64,000 bases of DNA from Candidatus Roseilinea sp. (GTDB taxonomy: Bacteria; Chloroflexota; Anaerolineae; J036; Brachytrichaceae), in assembly GCA_025998955.1 (NCBI GenBank), contig AP024676.1:2852001-2916000 (forward strand). Direction: 5' to 3'. The first letter of the stretch is position 1. Every line of letters begins with the position of its first letter. The notes below the pieces were generated by a model that searched no databases, was not told the DNA's origin, and saw only the letters and a list, made by a program, of their open reading frames with translations. Both the position numbers and the translations under genes were made by a program. Of this stretch, positions 54,708 through 62,580 are shown in pieces.

Positions 54708-55307
54708 ATGGCAATCACAGCAGAGATGGTGAAACAACTGCGCGAGCAGACCGGCGCAGGCATGATGGACAGCAAGAAGGCCCTCGAACAATTCAACGGC
54801 GACATGCAAAAAGCCGCCGCCTGGCTGAAAGAGAAAGGCCTGGCCACCGCAGCGAAGAAGGCGTCGCGCGAGGCCAAAGAGGGCATGATCGAGGTGTATT
54901 CGCACATGGGCGGCCGGATGGCCGTGATGGTCGAGGTCAACTGCGAAACGGACTTTGTGGCGCGTATGCCCGAGTTTCGCGAGCTGGCGCACGACCTGGC
55001 GCTGCAAATCGCATCCGCCGCGCCAACCTATGTGAAGAAGGAAGACGTGCCGGCCGAGGTCGTCGCAGCGCAGATGGCCAAGTTCAAGGAAGACGCACTC
55101 GCCGAAGGCAAGAAGCCCGAGATCGCCGAACGCATTGCCGCCGGACGCATGGAGAAGTTCTACCAAGACCACGTGCTGATGGAGCAGGCCTTCGTCAAAG
55201 ACGACAAGGTCAAGGTCAAAGACCTGGTCACGGCTGCAATTGCAAAATGCGGCGAGAACATCCAGGTGCGAAGGTTCGTCCGATATCAGCTTGGCGAAGA
55301 GAGCTGA
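54708..55307 (+). CDS. tsf: Elongation factor Ts
   Basis: 199 aa. N-terminal UBA-like domain with [20 protein letters not shown], then [11 protein letters not shown] and a single dimerisation module; this is the short form found in several phyla. Exchanges GDP for GTP on EF-Tu. It starts 18 bases after rpsB, with a terminator after it. Confidence 0.97.
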   Translation: MAITAEMVKQLREQTGAGMMDSKKALEQFNGDMQKAAAWLKEKGLATAAKKASREAKEGMIEVYSHMGGRMAVMVEVNCETDFVARMPEFRELAHDLALQIASAAPTYVKKEDVPAEVVAAQMAKFKEDALAEGKKPEIAERIAAGRMEKFYQDHVLMEQAFVKDDKVKVKDLVTAAIAKCGENIQVRRFVRYQLGEES

Positions 55308-55315
55308 AAGATAGA

Positions 55316-55339
55316 AAGGGCATTCGAAATGCCCTTTTT
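55316..55339 (+). terminator. Terminator after tsf
   Basis: AAGGGCATT (55316-55324), CGA, AATGCCCTT (55328-55336) and T run: a perfect 9-base-pair hairpin between tsf and pyrH. It can lower expression of the downstream genes relative to rpsB-tsf. Confidence 0.88.
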
Positions 55340-55433
55340 ATTTGCAACGCGGCCGGCGCATTCGGTGCGCCGGAGACGCATGCAGCAGAGCGCGCCGGCG
55401 CGCCGGAGGCCGGCGCGAAAGGAGGTAAGCGCT

Positions 55434-56156
55434 ATGAACGTCCCCAAATACAAACGCGTGTTGTTGAAGATTGGCGGCGAAGCATTCGCCGGGCCGGGTG
55501 GCATGGGCATCGTGCCGCAATTGGCGGAGGAGGTGGCGGCTAAAGTCCGCGCCGTGCGCCAGCTCGGCGTGCAAGTGGTCATCGTACTCGGAGCGGGCAA
55601 CTTCTGGCGCGGCAAAGACGGCATCGCCCACGGCATGGACCGCACGACGGCCGATCATATCGGTATGCTCGCCACTGTGATGAACTCGCTCGCCTTGCGC
55701 GATGCGTTCGAGCGGCTGGGCATGGAAGCCCGGGTACAAACCGCGATTGAGATTCGCTCCGTGGCCGAACCGTATATCCGCCTGCGCGCCATCCGGCACT
55801 TGGAGAAGGGGCGCGTGGTGATCATCGGCGCCGGCACCGGCAACCCCTACTTCACGACCGACACCGCCGGCGCACTGCGCGCGGCCGAAACCAACTGCGA
55901 CATCCTCATCAAGGCTACCAAAGTGGATGGGGTCTACAGCGCCGATCCTCGCAAAGACGAGGGCGCGCAACGCTACGAGTCCATGACCTACCTCGAGGCG
56001 CTGAATCAAAAGGTCGGCGTAATGGACAGCACCGCCTTGACGTTATGCATGGATAACGACCTGCCCATCCTCGTCCTCAACCTTTGGCAACCCAACAGCC
56101 TGGAACGCGCCGTGCTGGGCGAGAAGATTGGCACATTGATCACTTCGGGGCGTTAA
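55434..56156 (+). CDS. pyrH: UMP kinase
   Basis: 240 aa. Phosphorylates UMP to UDP (bacterial hexameric amino-acid-kinase fold). [14 protein letters not shown] at the start, [25 protein letters not shown] and the C-terminal [18 protein letters not shown] are diagnostic. ATG 55434 is preceded by AAAGGAGG; the open frame further upstream is not coding. Confidence 0.97.
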   Translation: MNVPKYKRVLLKIGGEAFAGPGGMGIVPQLAEEVAAKVRAVRQLGVQVVIVLGAGNFWRGKDGIAHGMDRTTADHIGMLATVMNSLALRDAFERLGMEARVQTAIEIRSVAEPYIRLRAIRHLEKGRVVIIGAGTGNPYFTTDTAGALRAAETNCDILIKATKVDGVYSADPRKDEGAQRYESMTYLEALNQKVGVMDSTALTLCMDNDLPILVLNLWQPNSLERAVLGEKIGTLITSGR

Positions 56157-56425
56157 GCGAAAGGAATCTAGTGCATCGCATCAAGCTCCCGGAGACCGCC
56201 GGTTTCCGGCACGCTCTCCCTGGCTGATAGCTTTGGAGATTTCGTTTATTTACGCGCGCCGGGCGGTTAAGCGGGCCGGCGCAACTTTCGAAAGTGCGTC
56301 GCCCACGCGACGGCCAATCATAAAACCACTGTCAAAATCTGCAATCAGGTCTGTGATAGCATTTTGCAGCGCTTCTGCGGATGTCTGCAGAGCAATCCCA
56401 CTAGAAAAGGCGAGGTTACTCCGAC

Positions 56426-56992
56426 ATGGCTGACGAAATAAAAAGCGTCATGAGAGAGATCGAGAGGGAAATGGAGCGAGCGATCCAAGCAATGGAAACC
56501 GACTTTCAAGCGATTCGCACCGGCCGGGCGTCGCCTGCGCTGGTTGAGCGGATCCCCGTCGAATACTACGGCACGCAAGTCCCGCTCCAGCAATTGGCCA
56601 CAATTACCGTGCCGGAAGCGCAGGTGATTATGATCAAGCCGTTCGATCCGACGACGCTGAAGACGATCGAGAAAGCGATTAGCGCTTCCGACGTCAAACT
56701 CACGCCGAACAACGACGGCAAGGTGATCCGCTTGAACATTCCACCGCTGACCGAGGAGCGCCGGCGCGACATCGTCAAGCTGGTGCACAAGCGCCTGGAA
56801 GAGGCCAAGATTTCGATCCGCAACCACCGGCGCGACGGCATGGAGATGCTGAAAGCGCTCGAGAATGAGAAGTTGATCACCGAAGACGATCACAAACGCG
56901 GCAAGCAAGAATTGGAGAACCTGACCCACCGCTTCACGGCGCGGGCCGATGAACTCGGCGCGCGCAAAGAACGCGAAATCATGGAGATGTGA
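56426..56992 (+). CDS. frr: Ribosome recycling factor
   Basis: 188 aa, normal length. [40 protein letters not shown] and the terminal helix (KREIMEM-like) identify it. It follows pyrH after a 269-base gap that contains a possible promoter TGTCAA (56330 area) with TGATAG about 17 bases later; nothing else is seen in the gap. ATG 56426 is preceded by a weak GAGG. Confidence 0.97.
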   Translation: MADEIKSVMREIEREMERAIQAMETDFQAIRTGRASPALVERIPVEYYGTQVPLQQLATITVPEAQVIMIKPFDPTTLKTIEKAISASDVKLTPNNDGKVIRLNIPPLTEERRRDIVKLVHKRLEEAKISIRNHRRDGMEMLKALENEKLITEDDHKRGKQELENLTHRFTARADELGARKEREIMEM

Positions 56993-57002
56993 CCCAGCAG
57001 CT

Positions 57003-57791
57003 ATGGCCCTATCCGTCGCAACCTTCAAGCGGTCCTTCACACGGGACGCGCGGGACGTCGCCGCGTCCCAATCCAATGCACAAACCATCGCCGCGGCGCA
57101 CGGCATCAAGCACCTGGCCATCATCATGGATGGCAACGGCCGCTGGGCCAAGCGCCGCAACCTGCCGCGCTTGGCCGGGCATAAGGCCGGCACCGACAAC
57201 CTACATCGCATCCTGCGGGCGTGCAAGGATCATGGCATCAAGATCGTCACCTTGTATGCCTTCTCCACCGAGAACTGGCGCCGACCTGAGGAGGAAGTGA
57301 ATGGGTTGATGAAGCTCCTCGAGACTTCGATCGAGAAGGAGCTAGACGCGCTGCACCAAGAGGGCGTGCAAATCCGGCACATCGGTCGCACCGACCGCAT
57401 CCCGCCGGCGCTGTGTGAGAAGATCCGCTACGCCATCGCGTACACGCGCAACAACACCGAGCTGATCCTGAACGTAGCGATGAACTACGGCGGTCGGGCC
57501 GAGATCGTAGATGCCGTGAAGCACATGCTGGCCGATGGCCTCGATCCCAACTACGTGGACGAGGCCACGGTCAGCCGCTACCTTTACACCAGCGACCTGC
57601 CCGATCCCGACTTGATCATCCGCACCAGCGGCGAGTATCGCGTCAGCAACTTCCTCATCTGGCAGGGGGCATATTCGGAATACTACGTGACCGACGTGCT
57701 GTGGCCCGACTTCGACGAGAAGGAGCTGCAGAAAGCGATCGAGCACTACAGCAAGCGCGAACGCCGTTTTGGAGGACTCAATTCCAAGTAG
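57003..57791 (+). CDS. uppS: Undecaprenyl diphosphate synthase (cis-prenyltransferase)
   Basis: 262 aa. [20 protein letters not shown] with the catalytic Asp (near residue 42), [11 protein letters not shown] and the C-terminal [20 protein letters not shown] are diagnostic. Makes the lipid carrier that UppP at 22.5 kb recycles. The N-terminal ~35 residues are a non-conserved, basic leader. Starts ten bases after frr. Confidence 0.97.
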   Translation: MALSVATFKRSFTRDARDVAASQSNAQTIAAAHGIKHLAIIMDGNGRWAKRRNLPRLAGHKAGTDNLHRILRACKDHGIKIVTLYAFSTENWRRPEEEVNGLMKLLETSIEKELDALHQEGVQIRHIGRTDRIPPALCEKIRYAIAYTRNNTELILNVAMNYGGRAEIVDAVKHMLADGLDPNYVDEATVSRYLYTSDLPDPDLIIRTSGEYRVSNFLIWQGAYSEYYVTDVLWPDFDEKELQKAIEHYSKRERRFGGLNSK

Positions 57792-57837
57792 CGGCGGATG
57801 CCTCACCCACTCACCCTAGCCGTATAGAATCGCTTCG

Positions 57838-58659
57838 TTGCGAACGCCATCCAACGACCTAGCTGCGCGCCTGGCGAGCGGCGCTGCCATCGTCGTCGTC
57901 ACCGTCGTCTTCGGCGCACTCGGGGGATGGTGGTTCACGCTGCTCGTCGCAGTTGTCATCGCCCGGACGACCTATGAGTTGTGGCGATTGCTCAGCCGCG
58001 CCGGCTACCAACCTTCGCTGGCCGTGGCACTGGGCACGGCAGCAGCGGCCTTCATCGGCGTCCGCCTGCCCAATCTGTTCATCTTCATCCCGGCGCTCAC
58101 GCTGGTGCTGCTGGTATCGCTGGCCCGTCAGCTACAGCGCGCACAGGCGCGCACCTTCGGCGATTGGGCGGTGAGCTTCGCCGGCGGGTTTTACCTCGGC
58201 TGGACCGGCGGCCACTTGGCCGAGCTGATCGTCTTGCCGCCCGACGGCCGCTGGTGGCTGGCACTCACGCTGGCCACGCTGTGGTCGGCCGACAGCATGG
58301 CGTATGTCTTCGGGCGGCTGCTCGGCAGACACAAACTCGCGCCGGCCATTAGCCCGGGCAAGACGTGGGAGGGCTACATCGCCGGCGTGATCGCGAGCAC
58401 GGTGGCCGGCGTGATCCTCGGTCTGTTTGCTCCCTTCGGCGCGCCGGTCGGCGCCATCGCAGGCATCTTGGTCGGTGCACTCAGCCCCTTGGGCGACCTC
58501 ATCGAGTCTATGATCAAGCGCCAGGCGCATGCGAAGGATTCCGGCAACCTGATCCCAGGGCATGGTGGCTTATTCGACCGGATAGATTCGTTGCTCTGGG
58601 CCAGCGTCGTGGTGACCTACGTTGCAGTCATCGCGTCGGGGACTTTTCAGTTTCCTTGA
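57838..58659 (+). CDS. cdsA: Phosphatidate cytidylyltransferase
   Basis: 273 aa membrane enzyme making CDP-diacylglycerol, with about eight membrane segments. The C-terminal CDP-alcohol signature is present: SPLGDLIESMIKRQAHAKDS and LIPGHGGLFDRIDSLL. TTG start at 57838 lies seven bases after a TAGAAT box (57825-57830), implying a leaderless message with a non-ATG start. Confidence 0.95.
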   Translation: MRTPSNDLAARLASGAAIVVVTVVFGALGGWWFTLLVAVVIARTTYELWRLLSRAGYQPSLAVALGTAAAAFIGVRLPNLFIFIPALTLVLLVSLARQLQRAQARTFGDWAVSFAGGFYLGWTGGHLAELIVLPPDGRWWLALTLATLWSADSMAYVFGRLLGRHKLAPAISPGKTWEGYIAGVIASTVAGVILGLFAPFGAPVGAIAGILVGALSPLGDLIESMIKRQAHAKDSGNLIPGHGGLFDRIDSLLWASVVVTYVAVIASGTFQFP

Positions 58660-58688
58660 CCGGCGTTCGAGGCGATACAATCCGTTGC

Positions 58689-59006
58689 ATGTGGACGCTG
58701 CTGGCGCTGTTGGGTATCTATGCCGGCACTTCGGCGTTGGGCACGAGTATCCGGCTGGGTTGGGTGAGCACGCGAGGTTGGCGTTGGGTGCATCATGCGC
58801 TGTTCGGTCTGATCTGGTTGGCGCTGGGCGGTGCGGCGATCTGGGGATTTACATTTGGCGCGCCGTGGCGCTGGCCGTTGCTCGGCGTCGCGCCGTTTCT
58901 GGTGCTTTTGCCCCGCTTCCGTCCGGGATCTTCGGCGCATTGCTGGACAGCGACGGGTGGCCTAGTCGTGCTCGTCGGACTGGTCATTTGGGCGGCGGTG
59001 GCATAG
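58689..59006 (+). CDS. Small membrane protein, unknown
   Basis: 105 aa, four hydrophobic segments (for example LLALLGIYAGTSALG, ALFGLIWLALGGAAIW, GLVVLVGLVIWAAVA). No family recognised. TTGACC (58656-58661), a 14-base spacer and TACAAT (58676-58681) stand seven bases before the ATG, supporting expression. Confidence 0.6.
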   Translation: MWTLLALLGIYAGTSALGTSIRLGWVSTRGWRWVHHALFGLIWLALGGAAIWGFTFGAPWRWPLLGVAPFLVLLPRFRPGSSAHCWTATGGLVVLVGLVIWAAVA

Positions 59007-59089
59007 CAGGTATTGCGTATCGTGGTGTTGCGTAATTTGCGTGAGCCGTGAGTCCGTGACGCGATACACAAGACGCAAGACGTAAACCG
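59007..59089. repeat. Heptanucleotide-like repeat before the nitroreductase gene
   Basis: Degenerate 7-base units such as TTGCGTA, TGAGCCG, TGAGTCC, GTGACGC, AAGACGC, AAGACGT fill the whole gap; the stop and start codons of the flanking genes adjoin it. Confidence 0.6.
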
Positions 59090-59929
59090 ATGGACCTACT
59101 CGAAGCCATCCGCAAGCGCAAGACGACCAACACGCCGTTCCGGCCGGAGCGCATCAGCGATGAGCACAAGCGGTTGCTGATCGAAGCCGCCTCGCGCGCG
59201 CCTTCGCACTTCAACAGCCAGCCTTGGCGCTTCATCGTGATCGAGGATCGCGAGCGCATTGCGAAGATCGCCGACATCGCCGGCGATTCGATGAAGCGAC
59301 TGATGGACGACGGCGCGTTCGTGGCGCGCTACCGGCGCTACTTCCGCTTCGACGCCAAGGAGTCCTTGGCCACCGGCAGCGGCATCTACGTGGATAACAT
59401 CCCCGCCGTGCTCCGGCCGATGGTCAAGCTCGTCTTCTCCGAACAAGTCGGATCGTTGCTCAGTAAATTCGGCGCGTCGGCCATCCTGGGCAACGACCAG
59501 CGCAAGATCGTAAGCAGCGCGCCGATGCTGCTGGCAATTACCCTCGATAAGCAAGAATATCACCCCGGCGAGCTGAGCGGGCTATACGCTTCGATCACGC
59601 TGGGGGCGGTGATCCAGACGCTGTGGCTGGTAACGACGGCGCTGGATATCGGCATGCAGTTCATCAGCACGCCACTGGAAGTAGCCGAGAACAAGGCGCG
59701 CATCGTCGCGCTGCTCAAGATTCCCGAGGCGCACGAACTCGTCGCGATCTTCCGCATGGGCTACAAAGATCCGAACGCCGCGCGTAACACCATTGATTGG
59801 ACCAGCAGCCAGCGCAAGCCGTTCACCGAGCTGGCGCGCTACAACGACTGGGACACACCCGTGCCTGAAGCGCTTGCCTCGGCGCGCAGCTTGTTGTGGG
59901 AAGGCACGGAAGCGCCGGCAGAGCCTTAG
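59090..59929 (+). CDS. Nitroreductase-family protein
   Basis: 279 aa FMN-dependent oxidoreductase. The N-terminal RKRKTTNTPFRPERIS and ASRAPSHFNSQPWRFIVI form the FMN phosphate site; a second block is GAVIQTLWLVTTALDIGMQF. It is longer than most family members by an insert at residues 85-130. The electron acceptor substrate is not known. Stand-alone gene. Confidence 0.9.
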   Translation: MDLLEAIRKRKTTNTPFRPERISDEHKRLLIEAASRAPSHFNSQPWRFIVIEDRERIAKIADIAGDSMKRLMDDGAFVARYRRYFRFDAKESLATGSGIYVDNIPAVLRPMVKLVFSEQVGSLLSKFGASAILGNDQRKIVSSAPMLLAITLDKQEYHPGELSGLYASITLGAVIQTLWLVTTALDIGMQFISTPLEVAENKARIVALLKIPEAHELVAIFRMGYKDPNAARNTIDWTSSQRKPFTELARYNDWDTPVPEALASARSLLWEGTEAPAEP

Positions 59930-59980
59930 CGCAGCACTCTAATCTGATGCTTATGGATCGCCGGTAAATTCACCTGCACA

Positions 59981-60655
59981 ATGGAACACATTCTCGTCAT
60001 CGAAGACGACCCCGCGATTCGCGACCTGCTGCGGCGCGGGTTGACGTATGAGAACTACAAGGTCACGACGGCCAACGACGGCGCGAGCGGACTGGCGGCT
60101 GCGCGCGATAACCCGCCCGACCTCGTCATCTTGGACTGGATGATGCCCGGCCTGGACGGGCTGGAAGTGTGCATGCGGCTGCGCGCAGCGAGCAACGTTC
60201 CCATCCTCATGCTGACGGCGAAGGATTCCGTGCCGGATCGCGTGCTCGGCCTGGAGAGCGGCGCGGACGACTATCTGGTCAAACCGTTCGCCTTCCCCGA
60301 GCTGCTGGCGCGCGTGCACGCTTTGCTGCGGCGCACGCAGCCGAGCAGCAAGCCGGAGATCCTGAAGTACTCCGACCTGCAACTCGACACGGGCACCCGC
60401 CTGGCCAAGCGCGGCGACCGACAGTTCGAGTTGACGGCGAAGGAATACGATCTGCTGGAATACCTGATGCGCAACCCGCGCCAGGTGCTGACGCGCGAGC
60501 AAATCCTGGATCGCGTCTGGGGCTACGACTTCGGCGGCGAGAGTAACGTGCTCGAGGTGTATATCCGCTACTTGCGCCAGAAGACCGAAGCCAACGGCGA
60601 GCCGCGACTGATCCACACTGTGCGCAGCGTGGGGTATGTGTTGAGGGAAGAGTAG
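59981..60655 (+). CDS. Response regulator, OmpR family (orphan)
   Basis: 224 aa. Receiver domain with E-D-D ([12 protein letters not shown]), phospho-acceptor Asp in [12 protein letters not shown], Thr/Lys in MLTAKD and YLVKPFAF, then a winged helix ([34 protein letters not shown]). No histidine kinase lies beside it. TAAATT at 59965-59970 is ten bases before the ATG. Confidence 0.95.
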   Translation: MEHILVIEDDPAIRDLLRRGLTYENYKVTTANDGASGLAAARDNPPDLVILDWMMPGLDGLEVCMRLRAASNVPILMLTAKDSVPDRVLGLESGADDYLVKPFAFPELLARVHALLRRTQPSSKPEILKYSDLQLDTGTRLAKRGDRQFELTAKEYDLLEYLMRNPRQVLTREQILDRVWGYDFGGESNVLEVYIRYLRQKTEANGEPRLIHTVRSVGYVLREE

Positions 60656-60809
60656 CGCGTATTATGCGCTCACGTTAGCAAAGATTGGAAATCGCGCTAC
60701 GCGAAGCAAAGTCGCCCTTCGGCGACTGATGATCTAGTCTCCGAAGAGGGATTTTGTTTTGAGTTGCCCGCGACTTTGAGTCGCAGAGTTGCGTCTCACG
60801 TCTTGCGTC
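60656..60809. repeat. Gap with heptanucleotide repeats
   Basis: From about 60775 units such as CGACTTT, GAGTCGC, AGAGTTG, CGTCTCA, CGTCTTG, CGTCCTA, CGTTGCC run into the 3' end of the DUF4058 gene. The rest of the gap shows no feature. Confidence 0.6.
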
Positions 60810-61607
60810 CTACGTTGCCGGCTGGGAGACCGTGTGATGCAGCCTCTCCGCCACCCACGCCAGGTCATCGGGGGATAGCTCCGGCGGCGGTGGAGGCTGA
60901 TCGTAGCTCAGCAGCCGCTCGTAACCGACCAGGCGGAAGCAAGCGTCTATAGCTGCCTGCAGATCGAGCACGATATCGGGATCGGGCGGCAACAACGGCA
61001 CGGGCACACGCGGCAAAGGTTGACGCAGCTGGATGGCATACACCTCGGTCACCGGCCGGCGCTGCCACCGGCTGAGGAAGACAAAGTACGGTGCTGCCGG
61101 CAGCTCACCGACCAGCATGATGCGTTTGCCCCCGCGCAGCAGGTCAATCTCCAGCAAGTGCGTGCGCGTCTTCAGCAGCTCCAGGCGGCGCTGATGGTAT
61201 TCGGCAGCGCCGGGATCCTGCTTGTTGACCGGCGAAAGGATCTCGATCACCGTCACCAGCGTGCGATTCGCTACGTCGCGCACCTCGACGCCGGTCACCG
61301 GCACTTGCTCTTCGAGCGGGCTGATCAGCTCCACGGTCGGCGCCGGCACGCCATACTCGATGGCCGGCTCCAATATGCGCGGTGGCTGCGTCACGTGCAC
61401 ATCGGGGTAGATCACCCGCCGGGCCGCAACGCCCATCAACGGCGCAGAGACGTGTTGGATGACGTAGCGTTTGGACAGTAAGGCGACGTACTTCGGCGCG
61501 AGCTTCGGCAGCAGTTGGGCGCGTATTTCGCCGGCCAACGTCTCATGAAACTCCTGCCACATCTCACCTTCGAGATACGGGTCCATGCCGGGGAACGGTG
61601 ACGGCAT
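60810..61607 (-). CDS. DUF4058 family protein
   Basis: 265 aa. The start SPFPGMDPYLEGEMWQEFHE is the family signature, and a PD-(D/E)xK-like core is suggested by VEVRDVANRTLVTVIEILSP (here quoted in reverse context as VTVIEILSPVNK) and LLEIDLLRGG. The family is frequent in Chloroflexi and cyanobacteria; its function is unknown. ATG 61607 lies six bases after a TACAAT box (61619-61614), so it is probably leaderless. Confidence 0.88.
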   Translation of the reverse strand: MPSPFPGMDPYLEGEMWQEFHETLAGEIRAQLLPKLAPKYVALLSKRYVIQHVSAPLMGVAARRVIYPDVHVTQPPRILEPAIEYGVPAPTVELISPLEEQVPVTGVEVRDVANRTLVTVIEILSPVNKQDPGAAEYHQRRLELLKTRTHLLEIDLLRGGKRIMLVGELPAAPYFVFLSRWQRRPVTEVYAIQLRQPLPRVPVPLLPPDPDIVLDLQAAIDACFRLVGYERLLSYDQPPPPPELSPDDLAWVAERLHHTVSQPAT

Positions 61608-61613
61608 ACAAAG

Positions 61614-61641
61614 ATTGTAGTCCAAACGTCGCCCGTATAAT
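61614..61641. promoter_or_regulatory. Divergent leaderless promoters
   Basis: Minus-strand TACAAT (61619-61614) serves DUF4058 and plus-strand TATAAT (61636-61641) serves the lipoprotein gene whose GTG start is nine bases further. The whole intergenic region is 43 bases. Confidence 0.6.
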
Positions 61642-61650
61642 CGCGGCGTT

Positions 61651-62580
61651 GTGCAGTCTCGATCGTTGTGGTTCGCCGCGATAATGTTCAGCATTGCGCT
61701 CGCGGCTTGCGGCGCAGCGCCATCCCCGACACAACCGCCGACAGCGCCGACCCGCCCGCTCGCCCAACCTGAGCCGCAAGCGACGCCGACCCCGCGCGCC
61801 TACCTGCCCGCGACGACCGTCGAGGGTCGCAAGCGCGTGTTGTTCATTAACGGCGATCACATTCCGGAGAACGGCTATCCACATTCGCGCGTGCACGACG
61901 ATGGCAGCAAGCCGGAGAGCTTCTCGCGGTTGCGCGCCGAGGTGCTGGAAGGCGACCTGAAGCTGTCGGTGGATGAATACATCCTGACGGCCGGCGAGAC
62001 GATCACACCGGGGTTGCTGGCCCCCTACACCTTGGTTGTGCTCGGCTCGAACGGCCGCGTGTTCGACGCTGGCGAAGTCTGGGCGTTGACGGAGTTCTAC
62101 GACGCAGGTGGGCGCGTCCTCGTCTATGCCGACTTCCAATACGGCCCGGATAACTGGGCCAGCGACAACAGCTTCCTCAACCAGTTCGGCATCGAGGTGT
62201 TCCCCGATAACTTCCAGCCGACGACGCAGATCACCGACATCGTGGCCAGCCATCCCATCATGCAGGGCGTGACATCATTTGCCACCGAGGGCAGCAGCCA
62301 GTTTCTGATCAGCGCGGCGAGCCTGAACGAGAATGAGGTGCTCTCAAGGTGTTCGCCGCTGGAGCGCAGCGGCTGCGCCGTGCAGCCGCCGGAACAGGCC
62401 AAGATCAAGCCGGGCGACGTGGTCGCCTGCACCTGGGTGCGCGAGAATGCCCGCGGCGGCAGGCTGGCCGGCACGTGCGACCGCAACACCTTCCACAACG
62501 GGCCGGGGCCGGGCACCGACATTGACGCGTTCAACAACCGCACCTATGCGCGTAACCTGTTCCGATGGCTGACGCAGTGA
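61651..62580 (+). CDS. Lipoprotein with GATase1-like domain
   Basis: 309 aa from GTG 61651. Signal with lipobox ALAAC (Cys near 20), then a Pro/Thr/Ala linker to residue 60. The main domain (RKRVLFINGDHIPENGYPHS, LLAPYTLVVLGSNGRVFD, EFYDAGGRVLVYADFQYG) looks like the class-I glutamine amidotransferase-like/DUF4350 fold, presumably non-catalytic. The next gene overlaps its last 16 bases. Confidence 0.75.
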   Translation: MQSRSLWFAAIMFSIALAACGAAPSPTQPPTAPTRPLAQPEPQATPTPRAYLPATTVEGRKRVLFINGDHIPENGYPHSRVHDDGSKPESFSRLRAEVLEGDLKLSVDEYILTAGETITPGLLAPYTLVVLGSNGRVFDAGEVWALTEFYDAGGRVLVYADFQYGPDNWASDNSFLNQFGIEVFPDNFQPTTQITDIVASHPIMQGVTSFATEGSSQFLISAASLNENEVLSRCSPLERSGCAVQPPEQAKIKPGDVVACTWVRENARGGRLAGTCDRNTFHNGPGPGTDIDAFNNRTYARNLFRWLTQ

